A stretch of DNA of 64,000 bases from an uncultured Fluviicola sp. GTDB lineage: Bacteria > Bacteroidota > Bacteroidia > Flavobacteriales_D > Crocinitomicaceae. Below are positions 56,449-64,000 of the stretch, piece after piece. The stretch lies in the NCBI GenBank assembly GCA_913009205.1, contig CAJVYC010000002.1, positions 165,809 to 229,808 of the forward strand. Reading direction: 5' to 3'. The notes beneath the pieces are model-generated. The model searched no databases. It was given only the letters and a program-made list of their open reading frames with translations, and was not told where the DNA came from. The stretch's first letter is position 1; each line of letters begins with the position of its first letter. The translations under genes and the position numbers were made by a program.

Positions 56449-57679
56449 CCTGCTTCCCATCGTCAATAACCATACTTGGTGTTCCTTTGTAATTACCAAT
56501 TTTACCAGTAAAGCAGACTTCTTGATCTTTTAGGTAAATCTCAGGTTCGTAATCGAAGTTTGGAATACTGGATTCGAATATAGAAACGCTAAAAATTTGA
56601 TTTGGAAATTTCTTGTCTAAGTTTAGAAAAACATGGCCTTTCTTAACCTTTTTAGTACTTACCACTTTACCGCAAACCGTATGTTTTTTACCATCATCAA
56701 TAAAAGCTTCAACCCCATTTGTATTGATCGCTTTTTTAGGTAGTTTTTTAAATGAGATGGCTTTATCCAATCCTAATTCAGCTGAAAGCAACCATTCTTG
56801 GGGGCTTACCTTTGATTCAATTTCAATTTCTAAAAGTTCGTCTAATTGCGTGAATAAATTATATCCCAACAATGCCTCGACACTATCAATACTGACAGTA
56901 AAAGCTGCCAATGGCATTTCAATCTTCTCGTGCGGCATTATAAATCCAATTCCTCTTTTGTTCTTAACATCCAACGCGACTTTGACAAAATATTCTGGAA
57001 TTGAAACGTCATTCTCACTTCGTTCAATTTTCAGAAGAGTATCATTCAATACTGGAGCCGTTACTACAATCAAATTCACTTGATTCGATATCACATATTC
57101 GCGAATTATATTTTCTAAACCGGCCCATTTCTCTCGATTAAAATCACCAATCTGAGGTGATATATTTGAGTAAAAATAACTCTCGGAAAGGGCTTTTTCA
57201 CTCCATCTAAAATCCGCAGAAGGAGCCAAGTGCCCCCTGTCATATCCATAACCATCATAACTGTAAGTTCCATCGGCATTTAACTCCTTAAGAAAATAGT
57301 CCTTCTCTTGAGCTGTTCCTGTTTTAACCAGTGGATCTTCTCTAAAATCGTTGGATCGTGAAACGTTCCCATTCACAATATCAGGCATGATAACATGCAT
57401 CACCCAATTGGCTTGCTCATGCGATTCATTGTAACTTAAGGCATAGGCAGAGTGCCAGACAACTTCCTCCTCATAAATTGATTTTGGAACTCCAATTGCT
57501 CGAATCTCATCTTGAATCCATTCAAACTTAAGCACTTCCAATTCAGCTATAAATTTGGCTTTGACCACCGCAATGGAATCTAACTTTTGATTAATAGCGT
57601 CCATCTCAACCGTTTGTATCTGTCCAAAACAAATTGAAGAAGGTACTATTAAAACAAGTACTATTAAATTCCGTAGCAT
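56426..57679 (-). CDS. Secreted DNA/RNA non-specific endonuclease
   Basis: A 417 aa nuclease of the NucA/Serratia family. From the ATG at 57,679 there is a signal peptide (1-19, ICFGQ cleavage); the longer frame to 57,817 has no signal at its start. The catalytic DRGH (147-150, followed by LAPSADFRW) and NISPQ...NREKWAGLEN (Asn metal ligand) are intact. The C-terminal ~180 residues contain an OB-like part (HTVCGKVVSTKKVKKGHVFLNLD). It probably degrades extracellular nucleic acid for nutrients. Confidence 0.9.
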   Translation of the reverse strand: MLRNLIVLVLIVPSSICFGQIQTVEMDAINQKLDSIAVVKAKFIAELEVLKFEWIQDEIRAIGVPKSIYEEEVVWHSAYALSYNESHEQANWVMHVIMPDIVNGNVSRSNDFREDPLVKTGTAQEKDYFLKELNADGTYSYDGYGYDRGHLAPSADFRWSEKALSESYFYSNISPQIGDFNREKWAGLENIIREYVISNQVNLIVVTAPVLNDTLLKIERSENDVSIPEYFVKVALDVKNKRGIGFIMPHEKIEMPLAAFTVSIDSVEALLGYNLFTQLDELLEIEIESKVSPQEWLLSAELGLDKAISFKKLPKKAINTNGVEAFIDDGKKHTVCGKVVSTKKVKKGHVFLNLDKKFPNQIFSVSIFESSIPNFDYEPEIYLKDQEVCFTGKIGNYKGTPSMVIDDGKQVKLLRDY

Positions 57680-57953
57680 CTTAGAAAGATCTTTGCTGAT
57701 TGAGGCTAAGATACGAAATTCCGTTGCAGCAGATGAGTTAAAATTGAGTATATATTTTGATGTCGCTCTTGTTAAATTATTATTCAAATGAATACCCATT
57801 GAAAATATTAACGTCAATTAAAGCAACGAGATTGTTACTAGCAACCATCATAGAGGTTGTTACATTGAACAAACTGACGAACTTCGGCCAAGATGTATGA
57901 CTCGACACTATCAATTCTGAAAAAAAACATTAGAAATTGGACTCACATTTGGA

Positions 57954-59351
57954 TTAAGCCTGATTTACCAACATTCCTTTCAGCAACGTACTTGTTTCTG
58001 CAAACTCTTCCATTACTTTAAAAAAGTTTAAAATATCATCAGTTTGGTTGTTCGCATTGATGGTAACCAATCGAATAAAAACCTCATCATGGAACGATCC
58101 AAACCCAACTACGGTAATTTGATGCTCGTACAACGCTGTACAAAGATCAATTGGGTCAATATTTTTATAATTGAAACAGATTGAAACAGAATCTTCATAA
58201 CTGTAAACCGTGTAATCAGAATTACTGTTTACGTAATCACGCGCTACATCGGCCAATTCAAATTGTTGATCTATAATTTTCTCTAACCCACTAGTTCCAA
58301 ATGATTTCCATAAGGTCCAGAATTTCAAAGCATCATTTCTCCTTCCACATTGGAACGATGTTTTGCCCAAGTTAAAATCATCGCCATCCGTTTGATACAA
58401 ATAAGACGCTTCGTTGCTAAATGATGCTCCTAAGTTTTTCTTGTCTCTTACCAAAATGATCGAACATGTTAATGGCGTTCCTAACATTTTATGAGCATTG
58501 TAGCTGAATGAATCAGATCTTTCAACTCCTTTAATGAGGTGTCTGTATTTGTCACTGAAGATTACACCTCCACAATAAGCGCCGTCAACGTGAAGCCATA
58601 TTCCGTACTTCTCGGTGATGTCTGCAATTTCTTCAATAGGATCAAATGCACCAAGAACTGTCGTTCCTGCTGTAGCGTTAACATACATTGGAACCAAACC
58701 TTCAGCCAAATCCACTTGAATTTGTTCTTCCAATTTATCAACCATCATTCTTCCTCTCGAATCCGCCTGAATGTATCGAACATTGCTTCTTCCAATTCCA
58801 GCAAAACTTGCATTTTTAGCATTTGAATAATGGGATTCCGCAGATGAATAAGCGATAAGGCGTTTCGTCATTCCTAAATTTTTACAATCTGGATCTTTCT
58901 TATCGCGAGCCATGACAAGCGCCATGTAATTGCTCATCGATCCACCTGTTGGGAATGTTCCGTTACTTTCAGAGCCGTACCCTACTAAATCACATGATTT
59001 TCTGATTATTTCTTGTTCAATTCCAACCTGAGGTCCAGCAACTTTGTAGGTGTACATGCTATTATTTAGCATTACCGACAATAAATCTCCTAAAATCGCT
59101 TTGCTCTGACGACCACCGAAGAGTTGATTGAAAAACAAATTTGTTGCTGTTTTCGGAGTCGAAACCAAAACATCTTTTAAGGTGTTTTTGAACTCATCAT
59201 CAACCATCGGATTGTTATTGAGAGAAAGGTCAATTGTCTTGTAAAGCTCATTCGCTTCTATCCTATCTGCAACAGGATTATTTTCTTCTTCACTAATTAG
59301 AACTTCAACAAGTTCATTAAACAACTCAAGGTCACTGCTTAAATCAGACAT
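57954..59351 (-). CDS. Pyridoxal-phosphate group II decarboxylase
   Basis: A 465 aa PLP enzyme of the aromatic/glutamate decarboxylase family. TGGSMSN (136-141) holds the phosphate, HVDGAYCG contains the PLP-binding Asp, and NAHKML places the Schiff-base Lys at 288. Substrate (glutamate, diaminobutyrate, tyrosine or other) cannot be read from this alone. It diverges from the Na+/solute symporter, which may import the amino acid. Confidence 0.9.
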   Translation of the reverse strand: MSDLSSDLELFNELVEVLISEEENNPVADRIEANELYKTIDLSLNNNPMVDDEFKNTLKDVLVSTPKTATNLFFNQLFGGRQSKAILGDLLSVMLNNSMYTYKVAGPQVGIEQEIIRKSCDLVGYGSESNGTFPTGGSMSNYMALVMARDKKDPDCKNLGMTKRLIAYSSAESHYSNAKNASFAGIGRSNVRYIQADSRGRMMVDKLEEQIQVDLAEGLVPMYVNATAGTTVLGAFDPIEEIADITEKYGIWLHVDGAYCGGVIFSDKYRHLIKGVERSDSFSYNAHKMLGTPLTCSIILVRDKKNLGASFSNEASYLYQTDGDDFNLGKTSFQCGRRNDALKFWTLWKSFGTSGLEKIIDQQFELADVARDYVNSNSDYTVYSYEDSVSICFNYKNIDPIDLCTALYEHQITVVGFGSFHDEVFIRLVTINANNQTDDILNFFKVMEEFAETSTLLKGMLVNQA

Positions 59352-59775
59352 AAAATTTTGTGTTTTTATAAGAACTTAGATACGTCGGAAATCCGATAAT
59401 ATCTAAGGTATTAATTAAGTCAAATGGATTGTTGGAAGTCGTCCTCTCCCCTTCTAAAATAGCAGAGGCCACAGCACTAGTAATACTATTCAATGGAATA
59501 TTCATTTGAGAAATCTTGCTGTTTGAATCCAAAATGTTACAAGTGCTTTTTTATTCTTTTGATGAAAAAATCAAGGAAAAGGCCAAAATTTCTTCACTAT
59601 CAATCAGAAGATTAAAAACCTTAAATTACAGTCACAAATATAGCTTTTTTTGTTGTTTTCTTCTGATTTTCATTGAAAATAGATACATTTTGATTGATTT
59701 ACATCAATTTAGAGCAAAAAATACCAATATTCATATTATTATGAACAACTTGAGCGTCTTAAATAAAAATGACTT
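59352..59775. other. Divergent control region between decarboxylase and symporter
   Basis: About 424 bases, very AT-rich. A 62-codon minus frame (59,344-59,532) overlaps the decarboxylase start by 8 bases and might be a small upstream gene, but it has no domain, signal or homology I recognise. No clear TAnnTTTG box for either flanking gene was found by eye. Confidence 0.4.
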
Positions 59776-61335
59776 ATGACTGACTTTGCTATTAAAATTA
59801 CGGTACTCATAATTTTTGTCGGAATTCTATTTCTGATTGGGATTTTAGCTTCTCGACGTGTTAAAAGCATGAGCGATTATTATGTTGGCGGAAAAAATAT
59901 GGGTTTTTGGGCTGTGGCATTTTCCGCAAGAGCAACCGGAGAATCAGGTTGGTTACTTCTCGGACTAACAGGTATGGGAGCTATGGTAGGCTATTCTGGC
60001 TATTGGGTCGTGGCTGGAGAACTCTTGGGAGTATTCATATCCTGGCAATTCATGGCCAAACGATTCAAGAGAAGTTCCGATAAATACAAAGCCATTACTA
60101 TTCCTGATTATTTACAAAGTCATTTTAAATCTTCGACACATACCTTAAGAGTAATTGCAGCTTCCGTTTTAGTGATTTTTGTTGTCATCTACGTTGCCAC
60201 TCAAATGGATGCAACGGGTATAGCTTTTGATCAATTACTGGACATACCCTATGAATGGGGAGCTTTGATAGGGTTTGTAATTGTCTTGATATACATTTTC
60301 ATAGGTGGCTTTGTTGCTGCTGTTTGGTCCGATATGTTCCAAGGAATATTAATGTTTTTTGGATTGGTATTACTGCCGATATATGTGTTTTACGCTATGG
60401 ATAGCGGCGCAGGAATCACAGAAAGTTTAAACAATATTGACCCGACATTGACCAATGTAATGGGAAGAAGCAATGATGTCTGGATGAACATCTTTACCAT
60501 TTTGGGGCTCTCAATGATAGGCCTCGGGTTCTTAGGTTCACCTCAGGTATATGTACGATTTATGTCTATTAAAAGTGAGAAGGAAATAGACAAAGGGAAA
60601 TGGGTAGCATTACTCTTCACATTACTCACAGACGCAGCAGCCGTCACAATTGGTATCCTCGGTAGAATTCTCTTTACCGGACCAGGCCAAGATCCAGAAG
60701 CTATTCTAGGTAACAATGCCGAAGGTGTATTGGGTATTGTAACGAATGCATTTTTACCAACTGTCCTTGTCGCTATTTTTATTGCAATTATTCTGTCCGC
60801 GATTATGTCAACGATTGATTCCCTTCTAATACTGGCTTCTAGTGCAATTACAAGAGATTTTTATCAGAAAATATTTAGGCCAGATCGCAAAGATGAAGAC
60901 TTGACTAAAGTATCAAGAATAGCAACTGTGATTATGGCTTTATTGGCTTTAGGAATTGCTATTCTTCTTTATAACCTCTACCCCGACAGGGAAATATTCT
61001 GGTTAATGATCTTCGGCTGGTCTGGAATTGCCGCCACCTTCTGTCCTGTAATAATCATGTCTTTATTTTGGAAAGGTTATTCTGAAAAAGGAGCAATTGC
61101 ATCAATGATAGCAGGTTTTGTCTCAATTATGCTCTTCAAATTTGTATTTTCGGAAATGGATATTATTGGGCCCTATTTCGTCGCATTGGATGTTTTAGCC
61201 CCTTCTTTCGCAGTAGCACTTATTGTTGGCTATTTCGTTTCCAAAATCTACCCTCCCAAGTATAGAGCAGAGGAAATAGAAGAGGTACTCGACACTCCCA
61301 TTGAACAAAGGAAATTAACGGACGGAAACGAGTAA
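59776..61335 (+). CDS. Sodium/solute symporter (PutP-like)
   Basis: A 519 aa member of the SSS family with about 13 membrane segments. The signature GGKNMGFWAVAFSARATGESGWLLLG covers the first helices (Na+ site), and the later VARLFGS-like helix (STIDSLLILASSAITRDFYQK) fits the proline-symporter clade. It may transport proline or another amino acid. It is transcribed away from the decarboxylase. Confidence 0.92.
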   Translation: MTDFAIKITVLIIFVGILFLIGILASRRVKSMSDYYVGGKNMGFWAVAFSARATGESGWLLLGLTGMGAMVGYSGYWVVAGELLGVFISWQFMAKRFKRSSDKYKAITIPDYLQSHFKSSTHTLRVIAASVLVIFVVIYVATQMDATGIAFDQLLDIPYEWGALIGFVIVLIYIFIGGFVAAVWSDMFQGILMFFGLVLLPIYVFYAMDSGAGITESLNNIDPTLTNVMGRSNDVWMNIFTILGLSMIGLGFLGSPQVYVRFMSIKSEKEIDKGKWVALLFTLLTDAAAVTIGILGRILFTGPGQDPEAILGNNAEGVLGIVTNAFLPTVLVAIFIAIILSAIMSTIDSLLILASSAITRDFYQKIFRPDRKDEDLTKVSRIATVIMALLALGIAILLYNLYPDREIFWLMIFGWSGIAATFCPVIIMSLFWKGYSEKGAIASMIAGFVSIMLFKFVFSEMDIIGPYFVALDVLAPSFAVALIVGYFVSKIYPPKYRAEEIEEVLDTPIEQRKLTDGNE

Positions 61336-61400
61336 TTCATCCCTATAAACCGCTTCTTAGCCGGTTAAAGCATTCTTCTTCCGTTAATGACTTCAACAAG

Positions 61401-61430
61401 TTGTACCAAAGGCTTATATGCGTAGATTTG
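61401..61430 (+). promoter_or_regulatory. Promoter of the beta-lactamase-like gene
   Basis: TTG (61,401-61,403), 19 bases, TAGATTTG (61,423-61,430): a full match to the Bacteroidota -33/-7 consensus. It lies downstream of the first ATG at 61,418, so it sets the start at 61,451. Confidence 0.7.
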
Positions 61431-61450
61431 ATTCGAAACAAATTCGAATT

Positions 61451-62998
61451 ATGACTAAGTCACTACTAACCGCTTGTTCGGTTCTTTTTACAACCATCGT
61501 TCTATCTCAAGGGCTCAGCTCGAATGAAATTGATTCTATCGTTGGATCTGCTATGAAAGCTTCTCCTCACGCAGGAATTGCAGTAGTCGTGGTGAAAGAC
61601 GGAAAGATCATCCATGAAAAAGGATACGGCGTTACGTCGATTGAAACGAAAGAAAAAGTAAACGAACATACGCGTTTCGGAATTGCATCAAATAGTAAAG
61701 CATTTACAGCCACAGCTTTGTCAATGTTAGTGGATGAAGGCAAACTGAAATGGGACGATAAAGTCGTTGACATCCTGCCTGAATTTAAGACATACGATGA
61801 GTACGTTACGTTAGAATACACAATCACAGATTTGTTGACACACCGAAGCGGTCTTGGATTGGGAGCTGGAGATTTAATGTGGATTCCAGATGGAAACGAT
61901 TACACAATGACGGAGATTCTTGAGAATTTTCAATACCAAAAACCCGTTTCCAACTTTAGATTGAATTACAATTACAACAACTTGATGTTCATTGTAGCAG
62001 GAGAAATCGTTGCTCGAAAAAGTGGAATGAGCTGGTGTGATTTCGTCGAAACGAGAATTATGAAACCACTTAACATGACTGAGTCAGCGGGGAAACAACC
62101 AAGATTAACGATTCAAACGAATGTTGCTTTCCCACATGAGCTTAAAGGTGAAAAACTAGTTCAACTTCCGCACATGCAGATCCATAAAGCAGAGGCTGCT
62201 GCGGGAATTTATGCAAGTGTTCATGACCTTGCCTCTTGGATGATTGTAAATCTTAACGATGGAATGAACGGAAATGACACTTTGATTTCAAAAGTGAACC
62301 ACGACATGATGTGGAAACCACACATTAATACCTCTTTCAGTGTTGTTCCAAGAGGACATTACAAGTCAAGACTAAGTGGTTACGGCTTGGGTTGGTCCGT
62401 TGATGATTATAACGGATATACTGTGATTGGTCATGGAGGCGGACTTCCAGGAATGCTTTCTAAAACACGAATGATTCCTGAATTGGGCGTTGGCGTAATC
62501 GTTTTAACAAATGCTGACCCGGGAGGATATAGCTACGAAATGGTTTCGCGTGCAATAATTGATAGTTATGTTGAAGTTACGCCATTGGACTGGGTGACCA
62601 TTGGAAATGACGTAATCGAGCGAAATCACAACGAAGAAGACAGCGTCATGTCAGCCGTTTGGAAACAGGTGAAAAAAGCAGGTAAATCTGCACCCAAAAT
62701 GAATGAAATGGTTGGAGCTTACAACGACAAATGGTTCGGAGACATCACAATTGAATTCATGGATGATAAGCTTTGGCTTACTTCAAAACGTTCTTCGCAA
62801 TTGAACGGTCCTGTTCTTTTCTACGAGAACGACACCTGTGTTGTCAAATGGGAATACACGCAGATGGAATGCAGCGTGTTCGTGAATTTCAAAAGAGATG
62901 GTGATAGAAATATTATAGGATTAACCATGAAAGGTATTTCACCAAATATTGATTTTAGTTTTGATTTCCACGATTTGGATTTTAAAAAGATTAAATAA
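61451..62998 (+). CDS. Serine beta-lactamase-like hydrolase (class C/AmpC fold)
   Basis: A 515 aa secreted penicillin-binding-protein-like hydrolase. The start at 61,451 gives a signal peptide (about 1-20, TIVLSQG) and fits the promoter. The active site is SNSK (Ser80, Lys83), with Tyr in YNYNNL and HGGG in the third motif. A C-terminal domain (about 400-515) resembles DUF3471. Such proteins are esterases or peptidases, seldom true antibiotic resistance genes. It ends at 62,998, the last base that clearly belongs to this genome. Confidence 0.88.
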   Translation: MTKSLLTACSVLFTTIVLSQGLSSNEIDSIVGSAMKASPHAGIAVVVVKDGKIIHEKGYGVTSIETKEKVNEHTRFGIASNSKAFTATALSMLVDEGKLKWDDKVVDILPEFKTYDEYVTLEYTITDLLTHRSGLGLGAGDLMWIPDGNDYTMTEILENFQYQKPVSNFRLNYNYNNLMFIVAGEIVARKSGMSWCDFVETRIMKPLNMTESAGKQPRLTIQTNVAFPHELKGEKLVQLPHMQIHKAEAAAGIYASVHDLASWMIVNLNDGMNGNDTLISKVNHDMMWKPHINTSFSVVPRGHYKSRLSGYGLGWSVDDYNGYTVIGHGGGLPGMLSKTRMIPELGVGVIVLTNADPGGYSYEMVSRAIIDSYVEVTPLDWVTIGNDVIERNHNEEDSVMSAVWKQVKKAGKSAPKMNEMVGAYNDKWFGDITIEFMDDKLWLTSKRSSQLNGPVLFYENDTCVVKWEYTQMECSVFVNFKRDGDRNIIGLTMKGISPNIDFSFDFHDLDFKKIK

Positions 62999-63302
62999 TT
63001 TTTTATCAGCGTTTATAATTTTATTTATTTTTTCACCATTTGCTTATACGTACATTTCAATTACAGAAACGGACAAGAGAACTGACTACCTAGGAAAAGA
63101 AATAGCAGAAAAAACTCAATATTCTTGGAATCAAGATCATAAAGAAACTATTAATGTTGTACTTGGAGATGAATGGGCCGCAGGAAACCTTTCATATCAT
63201 TTAAAATCTAGGCCTACCTGGGAAGGATCCATTACCAAAGATAAGTTAAATTCATTATCAAAATTTACATGTATTGATAATATCTGTGTAGGAAATAGAT
63301 GA
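62985..63302 (+). pseudogene. C-terminal fragment of a membrane glycosyltransferase (GT39/ArnT-like)
   Basis: A frame without a start of its own runs from one hydrophobic helix (NNFLSAFIILFIFSPFAYTYI) into a periplasmic tail (TDKRTDYLGKEIAEK...VVLGDEWAAGNLSYHL...CIDNICVGNR). That layout is the C-terminus of an ArnT-like glycosyltransferase, and the rest is absent. Base composition changes at the same point (20-35% GC in the lines counted by hand). The TGA overlaps the next ATG (ATGA). The similarity to SAR11-type proteins is from memory and unverified. Confidence 0.55.
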
Positions 63303-63475
63303 GCAAAATAAAGATTTTAATCCCAGTTTATAATGATTGGCAGTCAGTTTTTAAGCTTCTGGAGAATATCAATTTAGAAATTTCGACATTAGAAGGTGAG
63401 TTTTCAGTGATAATAGTCAACGATACATCCACTGAAAATAGACCAAAACTTTCAACTAATTTAGATAATTTAAAA
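63299..63475 (+). pseudogene. N-terminal fragment of a family 2 glycosyltransferase
   Basis: About 59 residues of a GT2 domain (KIKILIPVYNDWQSVFKLLE...FSVIIVNDTSTE). The fold is cut after the second strand, where the sequence turns into the antisense of a neuB-type gene. It is coupled by ATGA to the fragment before it. It cannot be functional as given. Confidence 0.6.
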
Positions 63476-63600
63476 CTTTGAAATTTTACAATATCCGCAC
63501 CTGCTTCAACGGCTACATCAATTAGCTTTTTAGCCAAATTCATATCTCCATTATGGTTAACACCTGCCTCAGCAATGACCAAAGTACTGCGATGTGTCAT
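63475..63600 (-). pseudogene. N-terminal fragment of NeuB-type N-acetylneuraminate/legionaminate synthase
   Basis: About 42 residues matching the start of NeuB: LVIAEAGVNHNGDMNLAKKL and AGADIVKFQSFK. NeuB condenses an N-acetylhexosamine with phosphoenolpyruvate to make a nonulosonic acid. Homology stops near 63,475, where the sequence merges with the opposite-strand glycosyltransferase. The ATG overlaps the NeuD stop by 4 bases. Confidence 0.65.
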
Positions 63601-64000
63601 AGCGTTCCTACATATCTCGTTGATGCGGGGAGATCCTCTACGACGATAGCTCCCGCCCCAATGACACAGTTTGAACCCACGTGAACACCTTCGCGCAGTA
63701 CCACCCCACTTCCAATGAATGACCCTGAACCTACCTCGGCTCCGCCATTAATTCGTGCTCCCGTAGATATGTGACAGTGGTCCATGACGACGGCATCATG
63801 CTCGATCAGAGACTGCGAGTTCACAATGCAATTTCGCCCTACAGAAGCAAGAGCGTTGACGATTGCACCGTGCATGACAATAGTTCCTTCTCCGACGGAA
63901 GCGTGAGAGGAGACATAGCCCGATGGCGAAATGATCACAGGCAAGTCAGCACCGAAGCTCACCAGTAGATCATGCAAAAGCATGCGGGCGGTGGGGCTCT
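63597..64000 (-). CDS. NeuD-type sialic-acid O-acetyltransferase, C-terminal part
   Basis: A left-handed beta-helix (hexapeptide) acetyltransferase reading off the window edge, so the N-terminus is missing. Residues such as GSGSFIGSGVVLREGVHVGSNCVIGAGAIV show the repeat pattern, and AHxxx-type His (LIEHDAVVMDHCHIS) is present. It is coupled (ATGA) to the NeuB fragment, the usual neuD-neuB order. Two 60-base lines counted by hand are about 57% GC, far above the rest of the window. Confidence 0.7.
   Translation of the reverse strand, partial: SPTARMLLHDLLVSFGADLPVIISPSGYVSSHASVGEGTIVMHGAIVNALASVGRNCIVNSQSLIEHDAVVMDHCHISTGARINGGAEVGSGSFIGSGVVLREGVHVGSNCVIGAGAIVVEDLPASTRYVGTL

Noticed and set aside
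59344..59532. 62-codon minus frame ahead of the decarboxylase gene
   Set aside because: Eight-base overlap with the decarboxylase start is suggestive, but I see no homology or signal, so it is only mentioned in the gap entry.
62949..62984. Extension of the GT39-like fragment upstream of 62,985
   Set aside because: That part is the out-of-frame end of the hydrolase gene.
61451..62998. Beta-lactamase-like protein as an antibiotic resistance gene
   Set aside because: The fold is shared with esterases and peptidases, and the DUF3471-like extension favours those.
63299..64000. A sialic-acid or legionaminic-acid biosynthesis island of this organism
   Set aside because: Both genes are cut at an apparent junction and base composition differs, so the cluster cannot be credited to this genome.

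Overview
The window reads as about 63.0 kb of Bacteroidota chromosome, most likely a marine or aquatic Flavobacteriales member and perhaps Crocinitomicaceae-like, followed by about 1 kb of foreign-looking fragments. The evidence for Bacteroidota is the short RpoD-type sigma factor (289 aa), start-proximal promoter boxes of the Bacteroidota -7 type (TAnnTTTG), few Shine-Dalgarno sequences, secreted proteins with type IX secretion (T9SS) C-terminal tails, DUF3127, and low-GC codon use. The family-level placement is inference. No CRISPR array, insertion sequence, prophage or rRNA operon was seen.

Layout. 0-10 kb: priA and rpoD converge on a shared TTAA stop, followed by a low-molecular-weight phosphatase and an RsmI-like methylase, then a J-domain/TerB protein and htpG on the minus strand, a multi-pass membrane protein and an SDR dehydrogenase. 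10-17 kb: Nudix and pyrE diverge from an 8 bp gap; SRPBCC protein, birA, rsfS, ftsH, cdsA, psd and a small Lys/Cys-rich exported protein follow. 17-29 kb: secreted esterase, msrA, exoA/xth, Tat-type pirin, mutS2, a histidine-kinase pseudogene, lptF/G-like permease with tgt, a glycosyltransferase, an ECF sigma factor and rsmG. 29-36 kb: a conserved unknown gene, then a complete RND tripartite efflux operon (MFP-RND-TolC). 36-47 kb: acyltransferase diverging from pabB-tilS, a PafA-type phosphatase diverging from miaE, a secreted M14 carboxypeptidase diverging from sppA, a beta-barrel protein and a lipoprotein phosphodiesterase. 47-50 kb: a gene stub, tig and tRNA-Leu(UAG). 50-63 kb: flavin reductase, DUF3127, a lipoprotein, GT2 glycosyltransferase plus flippase-like protein diverging from ruvC, a Kelch remnant, GNAT, PepSY-like protein, a secreted nuclease, a PLP decarboxylase diverging from a Na+/solute symporter, and a serine beta-lactamase-like hydrolase.

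Most of this is core chromosome: replication restart, recombination, transcription, tRNA modification, phospholipid synthesis (cdsA/psd/acyltransferase), envelope export (LptF/G-like, RND pump, SppA) and proteostasis (HtpG, FtsH, trigger factor). At least four genes are decayed (23.4, 47.75, 54.6 and 56.2 kb).

The last kilobase does not fit. Directly after the hydrolase stop (62,998) comes an AT-rich C-terminal fragment of a membrane glycosyltransferase and the start of a GT2 gene. That GT2 switches near 63,475 into the opposite-strand N-terminus of a NeuB-type synthase, preceded by the C-terminal part of a NeuD-type acetyltransferase at about 57% GC. This looks like two stitched junctions (contig chimera or recombination), so conclusions about surface-glycan genes here should not be attributed to this organism. 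I did not find a convincing new multi-gene system. The best leads are promoter boxes placed so close to start codons that many transcripts should be leaderless, an RND pump with an extra two-helix insert, a Tgt lacking its zinc cysteines, and a DUF3127 protein with an SSB-like C-terminal tip.
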